Assembly (NCBI RefSeq): GCF_001590865.1
Contig: NZ_BBUY01000003.1
Location: 193,846 to 257,845, forward strand
Length of the DNA: 64,000 nucleotides
Reading direction: 5' to 3'
Origin: Streptomyces sp. NBRC 110611
GTDB taxonomy: Bacteria; Actinomycetota; Actinomycetes; Streptomycetales; Streptomycetaceae
The notes under the pieces are model-generated. The model saw only the letters and a list, made by a program, of their open reading frames with translations. It was not told the origin of the DNA and made no database searches. Positions 26,788 through 36,014 of this stretch are shown in pieces; position 1 is the first letter of the stretch; the number at the start of each line of letters is the position of its first letter. A program made the translations under genes and the position numbers.

Positions 26788-27431
26788 CCGCCTTCGAGTA
26801 CAAGAAGGTCGATTACGAGAAGGACGGTGCGGCGATCTACCGCCAGTCCTTCGCCACCATCCGCGCCGAGGCGGACCTCGCCGCTCTGCCCGCCGACGTC
26901 AGCCGGATCGCGGTCCGCATGATCCACGCCTGCGGCATGGTCGACCTCGTACGCGACCTGGCCTTCACGCCCGATGTGGTGGCCAACGCCCGGAAGGCCC
27001 TGCGCGCGGGCGCGCCGATCCTCTGCGACGCCACCATGGTCGCCAGCGGCGTCACCCGTAAGCGGCTGCCGGCCGGCAACGAAGTGCTGTGCACGCTCGC
27101 CGACCCGTCGGTGCCGGACCTGGCCGCCCGGATGGGGACCACCCGCAGCGCGGCCGCGCTCGAACTGTGGCGGGACCGTCTGGACGGCGCGGTGGTGGCG
27201 GTCGGCAACGCGCCCACCGCCCTCTTCCGGCTCCTCGAAATGATCGAGGAGGGGGCACCGCGCCCCGCCGCCGTCCTCGGCATCCCCGTCGGCTTCATCG
27301 GCGCGGCGGAGTCCAAGGACGCGCTGATCGCCCATCCGTCGAAGCTCGACCACATCGTGGTGCGCGGGCGCCGCGGCGGCAGCGCCATGGCCGCGGCCGC
27401 CATCAACGCCATCGCGAGCGAGGAAGAATGA
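26784..27431 (+). CDS. cobH: Precorrin-8X methylmutase CobH
   Basis: 215 residues from the GTG that overlaps the cobG stop (GTGA). Family features: [12 protein letters not shown] with the catalytic His, [20 protein letters not shown], and [14 protein letters not shown]. It moves the methyl group from C-11 to C-12 to form hydrogenobyrinic acid. Its stop overlaps the cobIJ start (ATGA), so cobG-cobH-cobIJ are coupled. Confidence 0.95.
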   Translation: MTAFEYKKVDYEKDGAAIYRQSFATIRAEADLAALPADVSRIAVRMIHACGMVDLVRDLAFTPDVVANARKALRAGAPILCDATMVASGVTRKRLPAGNEVLCTLADPSVPDLAARMGTTRSAAALELWRDRLDGAVVAVGNAPTALFRLLEMIEEGAPRPAAVLGIPVGFIGAAESKDALIAHPSKLDHIVVRGRRGGSAMAAAAINAIASEEE

Positions 27432-29104
27432 GCGTGACCGGAACCGTGACCATGAGCGTCAGCGAGCAGGAACACGAGCTGGAACAGCAGAAGGGCCAAG
27501 AGCAGCAGGAGCAGGAAGCGACGTTTTCCCCCGGCCGCCTCTACGGTGTGGGCCTCGGCCCCGGCGACCCGTCCCTGATGACGATCCGGGCCGCCGAGGT
27601 CATCGCCGAAGCCGAGGTCGTCGCGTACCACAGCGCCCGGCACGGACGCTCGATCGCCCGCGCGATAGCCGCCCAGCACCTCCGCCCCGACCACATCGAG
27701 GAAGCGCTGGTCTACCCGGTCACCACCGAGTCGACCGACCACCCCGGTGGCTACCGCGGCGCGCTGGACGAGTTCTACGAGACCGCCGCGGCCCGCCTCG
27801 CCGCCCACCTCGACGCCGGTCGCACGGTCGCCGTCATCTCCGAGGGCGATCCGCTCTTCTACGGCTCCTACCAGCACATGCACAAGCGGCTGGCGCACCG
27901 CTACCCGACCGAGGTGATCCCCGGCGTCACCTCGGTCAGCGCCGCCGCGGCCCGCCTGGGCAGGCCCCTCGCCGAGGCCGACGAGATCCTCACCATCCTC
28001 CCCGGCACGCTCCCCGAGGAGGAGCTGACGGCACGTCTCGCCGCCACCGACGCCGCCGTCGTCATGAAGCTGGGCCGTACGTTCCCCACCGTCCGCCGGG
28101 CGATGGAGCGCTCGGGACGGATGGCGGAGGCGCGTTACGTCGAGCGGGCCACCATGCCCGGGGAGCGCACGGACGCGCTGTCGGCCGTCGACTCCGACAC
28201 CGTCCCGTACTTCTCGGTCGCGGTCGTGCCGAGCCGCATCGCGAATCCGCCGGAGCCGGAGCCAGCGCCGGAGCCGGAGCCAGCGCCGGAGCCGGCACCG
28301 CGGGCGGAGGCGGAGGCAGAGGCAGAGGCAGAGGCGGGTACGGCCGCTACGGGCGAGGTCGTGGTCGTCGGCACCGGCCCGGCCGGCCCCCTCTGGCTGA
28401 CCCCCGAATCGCGAGGCGCCCTCGCCGCCGCCGAGGACCTGGTCGGTTACACCACCTACCTCGCCCGGGTCCCTTCCCGCCCCGGCCAGCGCCGCCACGC
28501 CTCCGACAACAAGGTCGAGTCCGAACGCGCCGAATTCGCCCTCGACTTGGCCCTGCGCGGCCGTCGGGTCGCCGTGGTCTCCGGCGGCGACCCGGGCATC
28601 TTCGCCATGGCGACGGCCGTCCTCGAAGTGGCCTCCCAATCCCCGTACCGCTCCGTCCCCGTACGCGTCCTCCCAGGCGTCACCGCCGCCAACGCGGCCG
28701 CCGCCCGCGCCGGCGCCCCGCTCGGCCACGACTACGCGGTCATCTCCCTCTCCGACCGCCTCAAGCCGTGGGAAGTCATCGCCGACCGCCTCCGCGCCGC
28801 CGCCACCGCCGACCTGGCCCTGGCCCTCTACAACCCCGGCTCCCGCACGCGTACGTGGCAGGTCGCCAAGGCCCGCGAACTCCTCCTCGAACACCGCGCC
28901 CCGGACACCCCGGTCATCGTCGCCCGCGACATCGGCGGCCCCGAGGAGTCCCTCCACACGCTCCCCTTGACCGACCTCGACCCCACCCAGGTCGACATGC
29001 GCACCCTCCTCATCATCGGCTCGTCCCAGACGCGGGCGGAAAGACGCGAGGACGGCAGCGACAAGGCCGTGGTCTGGACGCCACGGACATATCCCGAGCG
29101 GTAG
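27428..29104 (+). CDS. cobIJ: Fused precorrin-2 C20- and precorrin-3B C17-methyltransferase (CobI-CobJ)
   Basis: 558 residues in two tetrapyrrole-methylase domains. The CobI part (about 35-275) has [31 protein letters not shown] and [13 protein letters not shown]. The CobJ part (about 310-540) has [29 protein letters not shown] and [17 protein letters not shown] Pro/Glu/Ala linker encoded by short repeats (28250-28338) joins them. The first 30 residues are Glu/Gln-rich, so the start could be internal. The fusion is known in actinobacteria and couples successive methylations. Confidence 0.95.
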   Translation: MSVTGTVTMSVSEQEHELEQQKGQEQQEQEATFSPGRLYGVGLGPGDPSLMTIRAAEVIAEAEVVAYHSARHGRSIARAIAAQHLRPDHIEEALVYPVTTESTDHPGGYRGALDEFYETAAARLAAHLDAGRTVAVISEGDPLFYGSYQHMHKRLAHRYPTEVIPGVTSVSAAAARLGRPLAEADEILTILPGTLPEEELTARLAATDAAVVMKLGRTFPTVRRAMERSGRMAEARYVERATMPGERTDALSAVDSDTVPYFSVAVVPSRIANPPEPEPAPEPEPAPEPAPRAEAEAEAEAEAGTAATGEVVVVGTGPAGPLWLTPESRGALAAAEDLVGYTTYLARVPSRPGQRRHASDNKVESERAEFALDLALRGRRVAVVSGGDPGIFAMATAVLEVASQSPYRSVPVRVLPGVTAANAAAARAGAPLGHDYAVISLSDRLKPWEVIADRLRAAATADLALALYNPGSRTRTWQVAKARELLLEHRAPDTPVIVARDIGGPEESLHTLPLTDLDPTQVDMRTLLIIGSSQTRAERREDGSDKAVVWTPRTYPER

Positions 29105-29186
29105 CACGCTGACCGATCGGCAGTTCCGCATCGGCGGTGGCCCCTGCGGCAGGCAGGGGCCACCTGACGCTATGTGAGGGCGCGGT

Positions 29187-29990
29187 TCAGTTGGCTGTGG
29201 TGGCCTCGTTGAAGAGGTGGCGGAGCCACGTGGCGGCTTCCTCCGGGGTTGCCGCTTCCGGGACGCCCGTTGGGGTCGGGGGGCGCCGTACGAGTACGAC
29301 CGGTACGCCGGCCTCTCTCGCGGCGGTGAGTTTCGGGGCGGTTGCCGCCGCACCGCTGTCCTTGGTGACGAGGACGTCGATGCGGTGGGTGCGGAGGAGC
29401 TCGCGTTCGCCGTCCAGGGTGAAGGGGCCCCGGTCCAGGAGCGTGGTCATGTGGGGTGGGTGCGGGGGCTCGGGCGCGTCGACGGAGCGGACGAGGAACC
29501 AGTGGTCGGCGAGGTGGGCGAAGTGGGCCAGGCCCATGCGGCCCGTGGTGAGGAATACGCGGCGGGCGCCGGGGAGGGTGAGGGTGGGGAGGACCGCGGC
29601 GGCCTCGTCGAGGGAGGCAACCGGGTGCCAGTCGTCCCCCGGTCCCGGTACCCAGCCCGGCCGGCGGAGGGCGAGCAGGGGAACATGGGCGGTGGCGGCC
29701 GCCTGGGCCGCGTGGAAACTGATCGTGCCGGCGAAAGGATGGGTGGCGTCGATGAGCACGTCCACCGCGTGCTCGCGCAGCCAGCGCGCGAGGCCCTCGG
29801 GGCCGCCGAATCCACCGATGCGGACCTCCCCGGCGGGCAGGCGCGGGGCGGCGACCCGGCCGGCGAGTGAGCTCGTCACGCGCAGGGACGGATCCGCGGC
29901 CAGGGTGGTGGCCAGGCGGCGGGCCTCGGCCGTACCGCCGAGGATGAGGACATGGCGGTGGCGGACCGGGCGGCGGGCGGCGTCGGGCAT
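29187..29990 (-). CDS. cobK: Precorrin-6A reductase CobK
   Basis: 267 residues. The NADPH-binding start HVLILGGTAEARRLATTL, then IDATHPFA near residue 80, FLTTGRMGLAHFAH and LVTKDSGAAATAPKL are the CobK/CbiJ signatures. It reduces precorrin-6A to dihydro-precorrin-6. It is divergent from cbiD with only five bases between the two annotated starts, which leaves no room for promoters and suggests that the cbiD start lies further in. Confidence 0.93.
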   Translation of the reverse strand: MPDAARRPVRHRHVLILGGTAEARRLATTLAADPSLRVTSSLAGRVAAPRLPAGEVRIGGFGGPEGLARWLREHAVDVLIDATHPFAGTISFHAAQAAATAHVPLLALRRPGWVPGPGDDWHPVASLDEAAAVLPTLTLPGARRVFLTTGRMGLAHFAHLADHWFLVRSVDAPEPPHPPHMTTLLDRGPFTLDGERELLRTHRIDVLVTKDSGAAATAPKLTAAREAGVPVVLVRRPPTPTGVPEAATPEEAATWLRHLFNEATTAN

Positions 29991-29995
29991 GGGGC

Positions 29996-31423
29996 GTGGG
30001 TTCCTCCGTGGCTGCGGGTTTCTCCGTGGCAGCGGGTTTCTCCGTGGCAGTGGATTTCTCCGTGGCTGCTGAGCAAGCGAAGGGTACGGGACAGCCGCCG
30101 GAGGGCACGGGGGCGGCTGCCGGTGGGCGGAGCGCGCAGCTCGCGCACACCGGGCTGCGGCACGGGTGGACGACCGGCGCGTGTGCCACGGCGGCGAGTA
30201 CGGCCGCGTACACGGCGCTGCTCAGCGGGGAGTTCCCGGATCCGGTGACGATCACGCTGCCGAAGGGGCAGACGCCGTCGTTCGCGCTGGCGGTGGAGGA
30301 GTGGGACGCGGAGCACGGCATCGCCATGGCGGGCGTCGTGAAGGACGCCGGAGATGATCCGGATGTGACGCATGGGGCGTTGATCCGGGCACGGGTGCGG
30401 AGGCTGGCGCCCGGGTCGGGCGTCGTGTTCAAGGCCGGGCCGGGGGTCGGGACCGTGACGCGGCCGGGGCTGCCGTTGGAGGTGGGCGAGCCGGCGATCA
30501 ACCCCGTGCCACGGCAGCTGATCAGGGAACATCTGGCCCGTGTCGCGGAGCGGTACGAACGGTACGGGCGGCATGAGCAGTACGAGCGGCACAGGCGGCA
30601 TGAGCCGCGTGAACGGTACGAGCGGCATGAGCGGTACGGCCGTGAGGGCGCGGCGGGGGCGCCGGACGTCGAGGTGGAGATCTCCGTCGATCACGGGGAG
30701 GAGATCGCGCGCAGTACGTGGAACCCGCGGCTGGGCATCCTGGGCGGGCTGTCGATTCTGGGGACGACCGGGATCGTGGTGCCGTACTCGTGCTCGGCGT
30801 GGATCGATTCCATCCGGCGCGGGGTGGACGTGGCGCGTGCCGCGGGTCGTACGCACGTGGCCGGATGTACGGGCTCGACGTCCGAGAAAGTCGCCGTCGC
30901 ACTGCACCATCTGCCCGAGGACGCGCTGCTGGACATGGGGGACTTCGCGGGGGCAGTGCTGAAGTACCTGCGGCGTCACCCGGTGGACCGGCTCACCATC
31001 TGCGGCGGGTTCGCCAAGCTGTCCAAACTGGCGGCCGGCCATCTGGACCTGCATTCGGCACGGTCCCAGGTGGACAAGGGCTTTCTCGCCGAACTCGCGC
31101 GGGAGGGCGGGGCCGATGAGGCGCTGGCGGGGGAGGTGGCGGTGGCCAATACCGGGCTGGCGGCACTGCAGTTGTGCGCGGCGGCCGGGGTACCGCTGGG
31201 GGATCTGGTGGCGGCGACGGCGCGGGACGAGGCGCTGGCCGTGCTGCGGGGGGCGCCCGTCGCGGTCGATGTCATCTGTATCGACCGGGCGGGGATGGTG
31301 GTGGGGCGGGCGGAGCCGCGGGGGCCGGGGCCGGGCGCGGGACCGAGGCCGGGACCGGGCGCGGGCGCCGTCACGGATCGGGGCGGAGGCCCGCGGCCCG
31401 GGCCCGGGGCCATGAGCCGGTGA
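29996..31423 (+). CDS. cbiD: CbiD-type precorrin-5B C1-methyltransferase
   Basis: 475 residues as drawn. The CbiD core starts at LRHGWTTGACATAASTAAYT; later parts include NPRLGILGGLSILGTTGIV, PYSCSAWIDSIRRG and CGGFAKLSKLAAGHLDLHS. It methylates C-1 with SAM. Two repeats are odd. The N-terminus is four 18-bp units (30004-30070) giving SVAAGF-type repeats, which may be leader rather than protein. An Arg/Tyr/Glu/His insertion at 30547-30645 interrupts the domain. The C-terminus is Gly/Pro-rich. Internal GTG codons at 30044-30062 are alternative starts. Confidence 0.9.
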   Translation: MGSSVAAGFSVAAGFSVAVDFSVAAEQAKGTGQPPEGTGAAAGGRSAQLAHTGLRHGWTTGACATAASTAAYTALLSGEFPDPVTITLPKGQTPSFALAVEEWDAEHGIAMAGVVKDAGDDPDVTHGALIRARVRRLAPGSGVVFKAGPGVGTVTRPGLPLEVGEPAINPVPRQLIREHLARVAERYERYGRHEQYERHRRHEPRERYERHERYGREGAAGAPDVEVEISVDHGEEIARSTWNPRLGILGGLSILGTTGIVVPYSCSAWIDSIRRGVDVARAAGRTHVAGCTGSTSEKVAVALHHLPEDALLDMGDFAGAVLKYLRRHPVDRLTICGGFAKLSKLAAGHLDLHSARSQVDKGFLAELAREGGADEALAGEVAVANTGLAALQLCAAAGVPLGDLVAATARDEALAVLRGAPVAVDVICIDRAGMVVGRAEPRGPGPGAGPRPGPGAGAVTDRGGGPRPGPGAMSR

Positions 31424-31448
31424 GGGGCCCCGTCAGTTCCTCACCGGC
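31416..31448 (+). terminator. Terminator at the end of cbiD
   Basis: GCCGGTGAGG and CCTCACCGGC pair across a 13-nt loop and include the cbiD stop codon; CCGTCTTTT follows. It fits an intrinsic terminator for the plus strand. Confidence 0.7.
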
Positions 31449-31548
31449 CGTCTTTTGGGGGGAGCAGCGGTCGTCGGACCCGCGGCCATAGGAACCCGCG
31501 GTCGTTGGACCTTGGCCGTAAGCCCCGCGGTCGTCGTGACGTTCCGGA

Positions 31549-32166
31549 TTACCGCTTGCCGCGCAGGGAGCCGGAGCCCTGGTCGGCGTCGTCCCGGGAG
31601 CCCCGGTCGTCACCGTTGCGGGAGCCCCCGTTGTCACGCGCCGCCCCCTCGTCATCGCGCGGCCGGCTTTCGTCACGCGAAGCCCCGCCGTTGTCCCGGC
31701 TGTTACGGCCCTCGTCGCGGGAGGCGCCGGCGTCCTCGTCGCGGGATGCGCTGCCCTCGTCGTCACGGGAGGAACGGGCATCGTCGTCCCGGATGTCCCG
31801 GAAGCCGGGGACATCGTCGTCGTCCCGGTATCGGTCGTTGTCCCGCACGGCCCGGTTCCCGCTCTTGTGCCGGCCGTGATCCCGCTGAGAGGTGGAGCTG
31901 TGCTCGCCCCGGTAGCTGTAGCCCAGCCGGTCCGCCACGCAGTCGGCCCCCTCGGTCAGCGCGCCGATCGCCGTACCGAGTGAACAGGCGAGAAGCCGTA
32001 CGGGACTGTCGTTCATCCACTCCGGGCGCTCCGAGTGCCCGCGGGAGGGCGAGGGATCGGAAGGCCGTGGATGGTGCTTCGGGGCGTCGGCACCGGCGAT
32101 GCCGCCGCCGAAGAGTGTCAGCAGAGCTGCGGTGGCAACCGTTCCGGCGGCCAGTCTGGTGCGCAT
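31549..32166 (-). CDS. Secreted Arg/Asp-repeat protein
   Basis: 205 residues. The signal peptide MRTRLAAGTVATAALLTLFG ends near GIAGADA. A short conserved-looking part with two Cys (LLACSLGTAIGALTEGADCV) follows. The C-terminal 110 residues are a disordered Arg/Asp/Ser/Gly array with SRDDE, SRDEG and RDNGG units. Such acidic arrays can bind Ca2+ or surfaces; that is speculation. RBS AAGGAG is good. Sequence after the stop continues the same composition in another frame, so a frameshift may have shortened it. The position inside the B12 block is unexplained. Confidence 0.65.
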   Translation of the reverse strand: MRTRLAAGTVATAALLTLFGGGIAGADAPKHHPRPSDPSPSRGHSERPEWMNDSPVRLLACSLGTAIGALTEGADCVADRLGYSYRGEHSSTSQRDHGRHKSGNRAVRDNDRYRDDDDVPGFRDIRDDDARSSRDDEGSASRDEDAGASRDEGRNSRDNGGASRDESRPRDDEGAARDNGGSRNGDDRGSRDDADQGSGSLRGKR

Positions 32167-32179
32167 CGTGGCATGCTCC

Positions 32180-32220
32180 TTCTTATGCGGATTACTCGGT
32201 TTCTTATGCGGTTTAGTCGG
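32180..32220 (-). repeat. 21-bp direct repeat over the leader of the Arg/Asp-repeat gene
   Basis: TTCTTATGCGGATTACTCGG (32180-32199) and TTCTTATGCGGTTTAGTCGG (32201-32220) are 18/20 identical. They lie upstream of and partly over the ribosome-binding site of the minus-strand gene, one helical double turn apart. That is compatible with tandem operators or with a small duplication. Confidence 0.6.
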
Positions 32221-32361
32221 TCGTTTCGCTCGTGAGACGGGCTTCGGTCTCCCGTGAGGTTCGGACCTTCCATACCGGGACCGAACGACCTAATAACCGA
32301 TATTCACCCCGATGGGGCCGCATGATCAGTCAGAAGATGCAGGAGGCGTGGTAATACGCCA

Positions 32362-33126
32362 TCAAGCGCCACAGGACCCGTGCAACTGCCGCTCCCGCTC
32401 CGCCGAGTACAGATGGCTGTCGCGGAACTGCTCGGCCCCCAGCGTGCGGCCGACCATGATGACGGCCGTCCGGACCACGCCCGCGGCCTTCACCTGCCCG
32501 GCGATGTCGGCGAGGGTGCCGCGCAGGACGAGTTCGTCCGGGCGGGAGGCCATCGCGACGACGGCGGCCGGGCAGTCGGCCCCGTAGTGCGGCAGGAGTT
32601 CGGCCACGACCCGGTCGACGTACATCGCCGCCAGGTGCAGGACGAGCAGCGCGCCGCTGCGGCCGAGGGTGGCGAGGTCCTCGCCTTCGGGCATGGGCGT
32701 GGCACGCTGGGCGACGCGGGTGAGGATGACGGTCTGGCCGACGGTGGGCACGGTCAGCTCGCGCTTGAGCGCGGCCGCCGCCGCGGCGAACGCGGGAACC
32801 CCCGGCACCACGTCGTACGGCACCCCGGCCGCGTCCAGGCGACGCATCTGCTCGGCGACCGCGCTGAAGACGGAGGGGTCGCCGGAGTGCAGGCGGGCGA
32901 CGTCGTGGCCCTCCTCGTGGGCTCGGACCATCTCGGCTGTGATGGTGTCGAGGTCCAGCTGCGCGGTGTCGATGAGCCGGGCGCCGGGCGGGCACTCGGC
33001 GAGCAGCTCACGCGGCACCAGGCTGCCGGCGTAGAGGCAGACTCCGCAGGAGGCGAGCGTACGGGCGCCGCGGACGGTGATCAGGTCGGCGGCGCCGGGG
33101 CCCGCGCCGATGAAGTGGACGGTCAT
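32362..33126 (-). CDS. cobM: Precorrin-4 C11-methyltransferase CobM
   Basis: 254 residues. VHFIGAGPGAADLITVRGAR, YAGSLVPRELL, LHSGDPSVFSAVAEQM and DVVPGVPAFAAAAAAL are the expected motifs of the CobM/CbiF tetrapyrrole methylases. It methylates C-11 of precorrin-4 using SAM. cobL lies upstream in the same direction, 100 bp away, and a duplicated GGTCATGGTGT segment occupies that gap. Confidence 0.95.
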   Translation of the reverse strand: MTVHFIGAGPGAADLITVRGARTLASCGVCLYAGSLVPRELLAECPPGARLIDTAQLDLDTITAEMVRAHEEGHDVARLHSGDPSVFSAVAEQMRRLDAAGVPYDVVPGVPAFAAAAAALKRELTVPTVGQTVILTRVAQRATPMPEGEDLATLGRSGALLVLHLAAMYVDRVVAELLPHYGADCPAAVVAMASRPDELVLRGTLADIAGQVKAAGVVRTAVIMVGRTLGAEQFRDSHLYSAERERQLHGSCGA

Positions 33127-33226
33127 GGTGTGGAGCCTCCCGGGGGAGTGACGGTCATGGTGTAGGGCCTCCTGGGAGCGTGGGGAGTGCGGAAGACGAC
33201 GGGAACGGGTCAGGGCTGGCTCGCTC

Positions 33227-34525
33227 CTACGGAGCCCGAAGCGGGGCCGGCTCCAAGGGTTTCACCGCCGCCCACTGCGTGACCGGCATCGCCTGCCGCC
33301 AGCCCGTGAAGCCGCCGACCGGTACCGCGTGCGCCACCGCGAGCCGCACCAGTTCGCCGCCGTGCCGCCGGTACCAGTCGGTGAGCAGCGCCTCGGACTC
33401 CAGCGTCACGGTGTTGGCGACGATCCGGCCCCCCGGCGCCAGCGCCTCCCAACACGCGGCGAGCAGGCCGGGCGCGGTCAGCCCGCCGCCGACGAACACC
33501 GCGTCCGGCGTCGGCAGGCCCGCCAGCGCGGCGGGCGCGGAGCCGGGTACGACGCGCAGCTCCGGTACGCCGAGCCGCCCCGCGTTACGGCCGATGCGCT
33601 CGGCCCGTACGGGGTCGCGCTCGATACTGACGGCCCGACAGCCACGGTGCGCACGCAGCCATTCGATGGCGATGGAGCCGGAACCGCCGCCGATGTCCCA
33701 CAGGAGCTCGCCTGGCGCCGGGGCCAGCGCGGCGAGCGTGGCGGCGCGGACGTGGCGCTTGGTGAGCTGGCCGTCGTGCTCGTACGCGGTGTCGGGGAGG
33801 CCGGGGACGGCGGACAGGGGCAGGGTGCCGGGCTCGCGGACGCACTCCAGGGCGATGACGTTGAGGGGGTCGGCGGGCGGTGCGGACCAGTCGGCGGCCA
33901 CCCCCTCGACCGTGCGCTCGCGGTCACCGCCGAGCTGTTCCAGTACGCGCATACGGGTCGGGCCGAAGCCGTGGTCACGCAGCAGGGCGGCGACCTCGGC
34001 GGGGGTGCCGGCACCGGCGGAGAGCACCAGCAGACGGTGGCCGTCGTACAGCGCACGGGCGAGGTTCTCGGCGGGCCGGCCGACGAGCGTGACCACCTCG
34101 GTCTCCTCCACCGCCCAGCCGAGACGGGCGCAGGCGTACGAGACGGAGGAGGGGTGCGGGAGGATCCGGAGGGGCCGTCCGGCCACCTCGCCCAGCGTCC
34201 GCCCGATCCCGTAGAACATCGGGTCGCCGCTGGCCAGTACGCACACCCGGCGCCCGGCGTACCTGGCGAGCAGCCCGGGCACGGCGGGGCGCAGCGGCGA
34301 GGGCCACCGGACGCGTTCGCCGGGGCACTCGGGGCCCTTCGCGGGCAGCAGCGCGAGCTGGCGGGCCCCGCCGATCAGCACCTCGGCGTCCCGCAGCACC
34401 CCCTGGGAGGCGGCGGACAGCCCACCCCACCCATCGGCTCCGATGCCGACGACGGCGAGCGGCTCCGGCGCCTCCGGAACGTCCGGAACATCCGAGTCGG
34501 GCGGTGGTGGTGGTACGGGGCTCAC
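33227..34525 (-). CDS. cobL: Precorrin-6Y C5,15-methyltransferase (decarboxylating) CobL
   Basis: 432 residues in two domains. The N-terminal methylase (VVGIGADGWGGLS, LASGDPMFYGIGRTL, ILPHPSSVSYACARLG) corresponds to CbiE. The C-terminal SAM domain (LLWDIGGGSGSIAIEWLRAH) corresponds to CbiT, which methylates C-15 and decarboxylates. The first 20 residues are Pro/Asp-rich. It probably forms a transcription unit with cobM. Confidence 0.95.
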   Translation of the reverse strand: MSPVPPPPPDSDVPDVPEAPEPLAVVGIGADGWGGLSAASQGVLRDAEVLIGGARQLALLPAKGPECPGERVRWPSPLRPAVPGLLARYAGRRVCVLASGDPMFYGIGRTLGEVAGRPLRILPHPSSVSYACARLGWAVEETEVVTLVGRPAENLARALYDGHRLLVLSAGAGTPAEVAALLRDHGFGPTRMRVLEQLGGDRERTVEGVAADWSAPPADPLNVIALECVREPGTLPLSAVPGLPDTAYEHDGQLTKRHVRAATLAALAPAPGELLWDIGGGSGSIAIEWLRAHRGCRAVSIERDPVRAERIGRNAGRLGVPELRVVPGSAPAALAGLPTPDAVFVGGGLTAPGLLAACWEALAPGGRIVANTVTLESEALLTDWYRRHGGELVRLAVAHAVPVGGFTGWRQAMPVTQWAAVKPLEPAPLRAP

Positions 34526-34879
34526 TGCCGATGACCTCTATACGTCTGTACGTCGACATCTATGTGTCGGGACGGGCCTGGTGACGGGAGCCGCACTCTA
34601 CTGACCGGGCGCCGCGGACCCGCCACCGGGACGGACGCACAGGTGGGTACCGACGCATACTCGTACCCGGCGGCGGCTGCCCGCCCGAAGGCAGGGCAGT
34701 CCGCCCTCCTCCACAACCTACGCCACACCGCCCTGACCAGGCACGATGCGCCGTTCGACGGTAATGACAACGGTCACCGATGCAGCCTTTGGATCTTTCG
34801 TCGAAGTGCGGTTTGCTTCGCTTCGAGGCGTCGGCACCTCCGAGGCGCCGGGACCGAGGAGCCGGGAAGGAGCGCGCTC
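34526..34879. promoter_or_regulatory. Divergent promoter region of cobL and the CDF gene, with a Zur-like site
   Basis: This 354-bp interval holds no gene that I trust. TGACAACGGTCACCG at 34765-34779 agrees with the remembered actinobacterial Zur pattern TGAAAACGGTTTTCA mainly in its first ten bases. It is about 100 bp upstream of a metal exporter, where a zinc-responsive site would make sense. The symmetry is poor, so this is a weak call. I see no cobalamin riboswitch core on the cobL side. Confidence 0.3.
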
Positions 34880-35959
34880 ATGACCGAGCACGCGCACAGC
34901 CACACGGACAGCCAGGGCCACGGGCACAGCCATAGCAACGGGCACAGCCACAGCCACGCCCACGGTGTCGCACCGAACGCCGACCGGCGCTGGCTGCGCG
35001 CCGCGCTGATCCTCCTCACCGCGTACATGGCGGTCGAGGTCGCCATCGGTGTGATCGCCCAGTCCCTGGCGCTGATCTCGGACGCCGCCCATATGCTCAC
35101 CGACGCGGTCTCGATCGTGCTGGCCCTGATCGCGATGCGGCTGGCGGCCCGCCCGGCGCGCGGCGGCTACACGTACGGGCTCAAGCGCGCCGAGATCCTC
35201 TCCGCGCAGGCCAACGGAATCACCTTGCTGCTGCTGTCGGTCTGGCTGGCGTATGAGGCGGTGGACCGGCTGATCGAGCCGCCCGAGGTGGCCGGCGGGC
35301 TGGTGCTGGTCACCGCGCTCTCCGGCATCGTCGTCAACCTGATCTGTGTCTGGCTGATCTCCAAGGCCAACCGCTCCAGCCTCAACGTCGAGGGTGCCTA
35401 CCAGCACATCCTCACGGACCTGTTCGGCTTCATCGCCACCGCCGTCTCCGGTCTGGTCGTCATGACGACGGGATTCGCCCAGGCCGACTCGATCGCCTCG
35501 CTGGTGGTCGTCGCCCTGATGCTGAAGGCCGGTACGGGGCTGGTGCGCGAGTCAGGACGGATCTTCATGGAGGCCGCGCCGGCCGGTATCGACCCGGACG
35601 CGATAGGCGATCACCTCGTCGCCCAGGACCAGGTCGTGGAGATCCACGACCTGCACATCTGGCAGATCACCTCCGGTCAGCCGGCGCTCTCCGCACACAT
35701 CCTGGTGGCCCCCGGCGGCGACTGCCACAAGGTCCGCCGCGGCCTGCAGGCGCTGCTGAGCCGGCGGTACGGGATCACCCACGCCACCCTCCAGGTCGAT
35801 CACGTCGGCGAGGACGGCGACGCCGACGACGTCCTCATACTCGGCCCCCGCCCCGACCCCGGCACGACGGACCCCGCACCCCACGCGACGGACCCCGCCT
35901 CCAGCCACTGCGAGGACGCCCACGGCCCGGTCCACCGTCCGGGCCCACACGAGCACTGA
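34880..35959 (+). CDS. CDF-family (CzcD/ZitB-like) divalent metal exporter
   Basis: 359 residues. The first 30 are His-rich (HAHSHTD, GHGHSHSNGHSHSHAHG), a typical cytoplasmic metal-collecting tail. About six membrane helices follow, with the transport-site pairs SDAAHMLTD and YQHILTD (HxxxD). The C-terminal domain has EIHDLHIWQI and ends in another His-containing tail. It should export Zn2+ or a related ion in exchange for protons. The ATG at 34880 follows GGGAAGGAG. Proximity to the cobalt-using B12 genes may be accidental; CDF proteins can also carry cobalt. Confidence 0.92.
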   Translation: MTEHAHSHTDSQGHGHSHSNGHSHSHAHGVAPNADRRWLRAALILLTAYMAVEVAIGVIAQSLALISDAAHMLTDAVSIVLALIAMRLAARPARGGYTYGLKRAEILSAQANGITLLLLSVWLAYEAVDRLIEPPEVAGGLVLVTALSGIVVNLICVWLISKANRSSLNVEGAYQHILTDLFGFIATAVSGLVVMTTGFAQADSIASLVVVALMLKAGTGLVRESGRIFMEAAPAGIDPDAIGDHLVAQDQVVEIHDLHIWQITSGQPALSAHILVAPGGDCHKVRRGLQALLSRRYGITHATLQVDHVGEDGDADDVLILGPRPDPGTTDPAPHATDPASSHCEDAHGPVHRPGPHEH

Positions 35960-36014
35960 GCACCGGGCGGCGGACCGGGAGGACCTAGTGTCTTCTCAAC
36001 GTCTTGTCAGTGTC

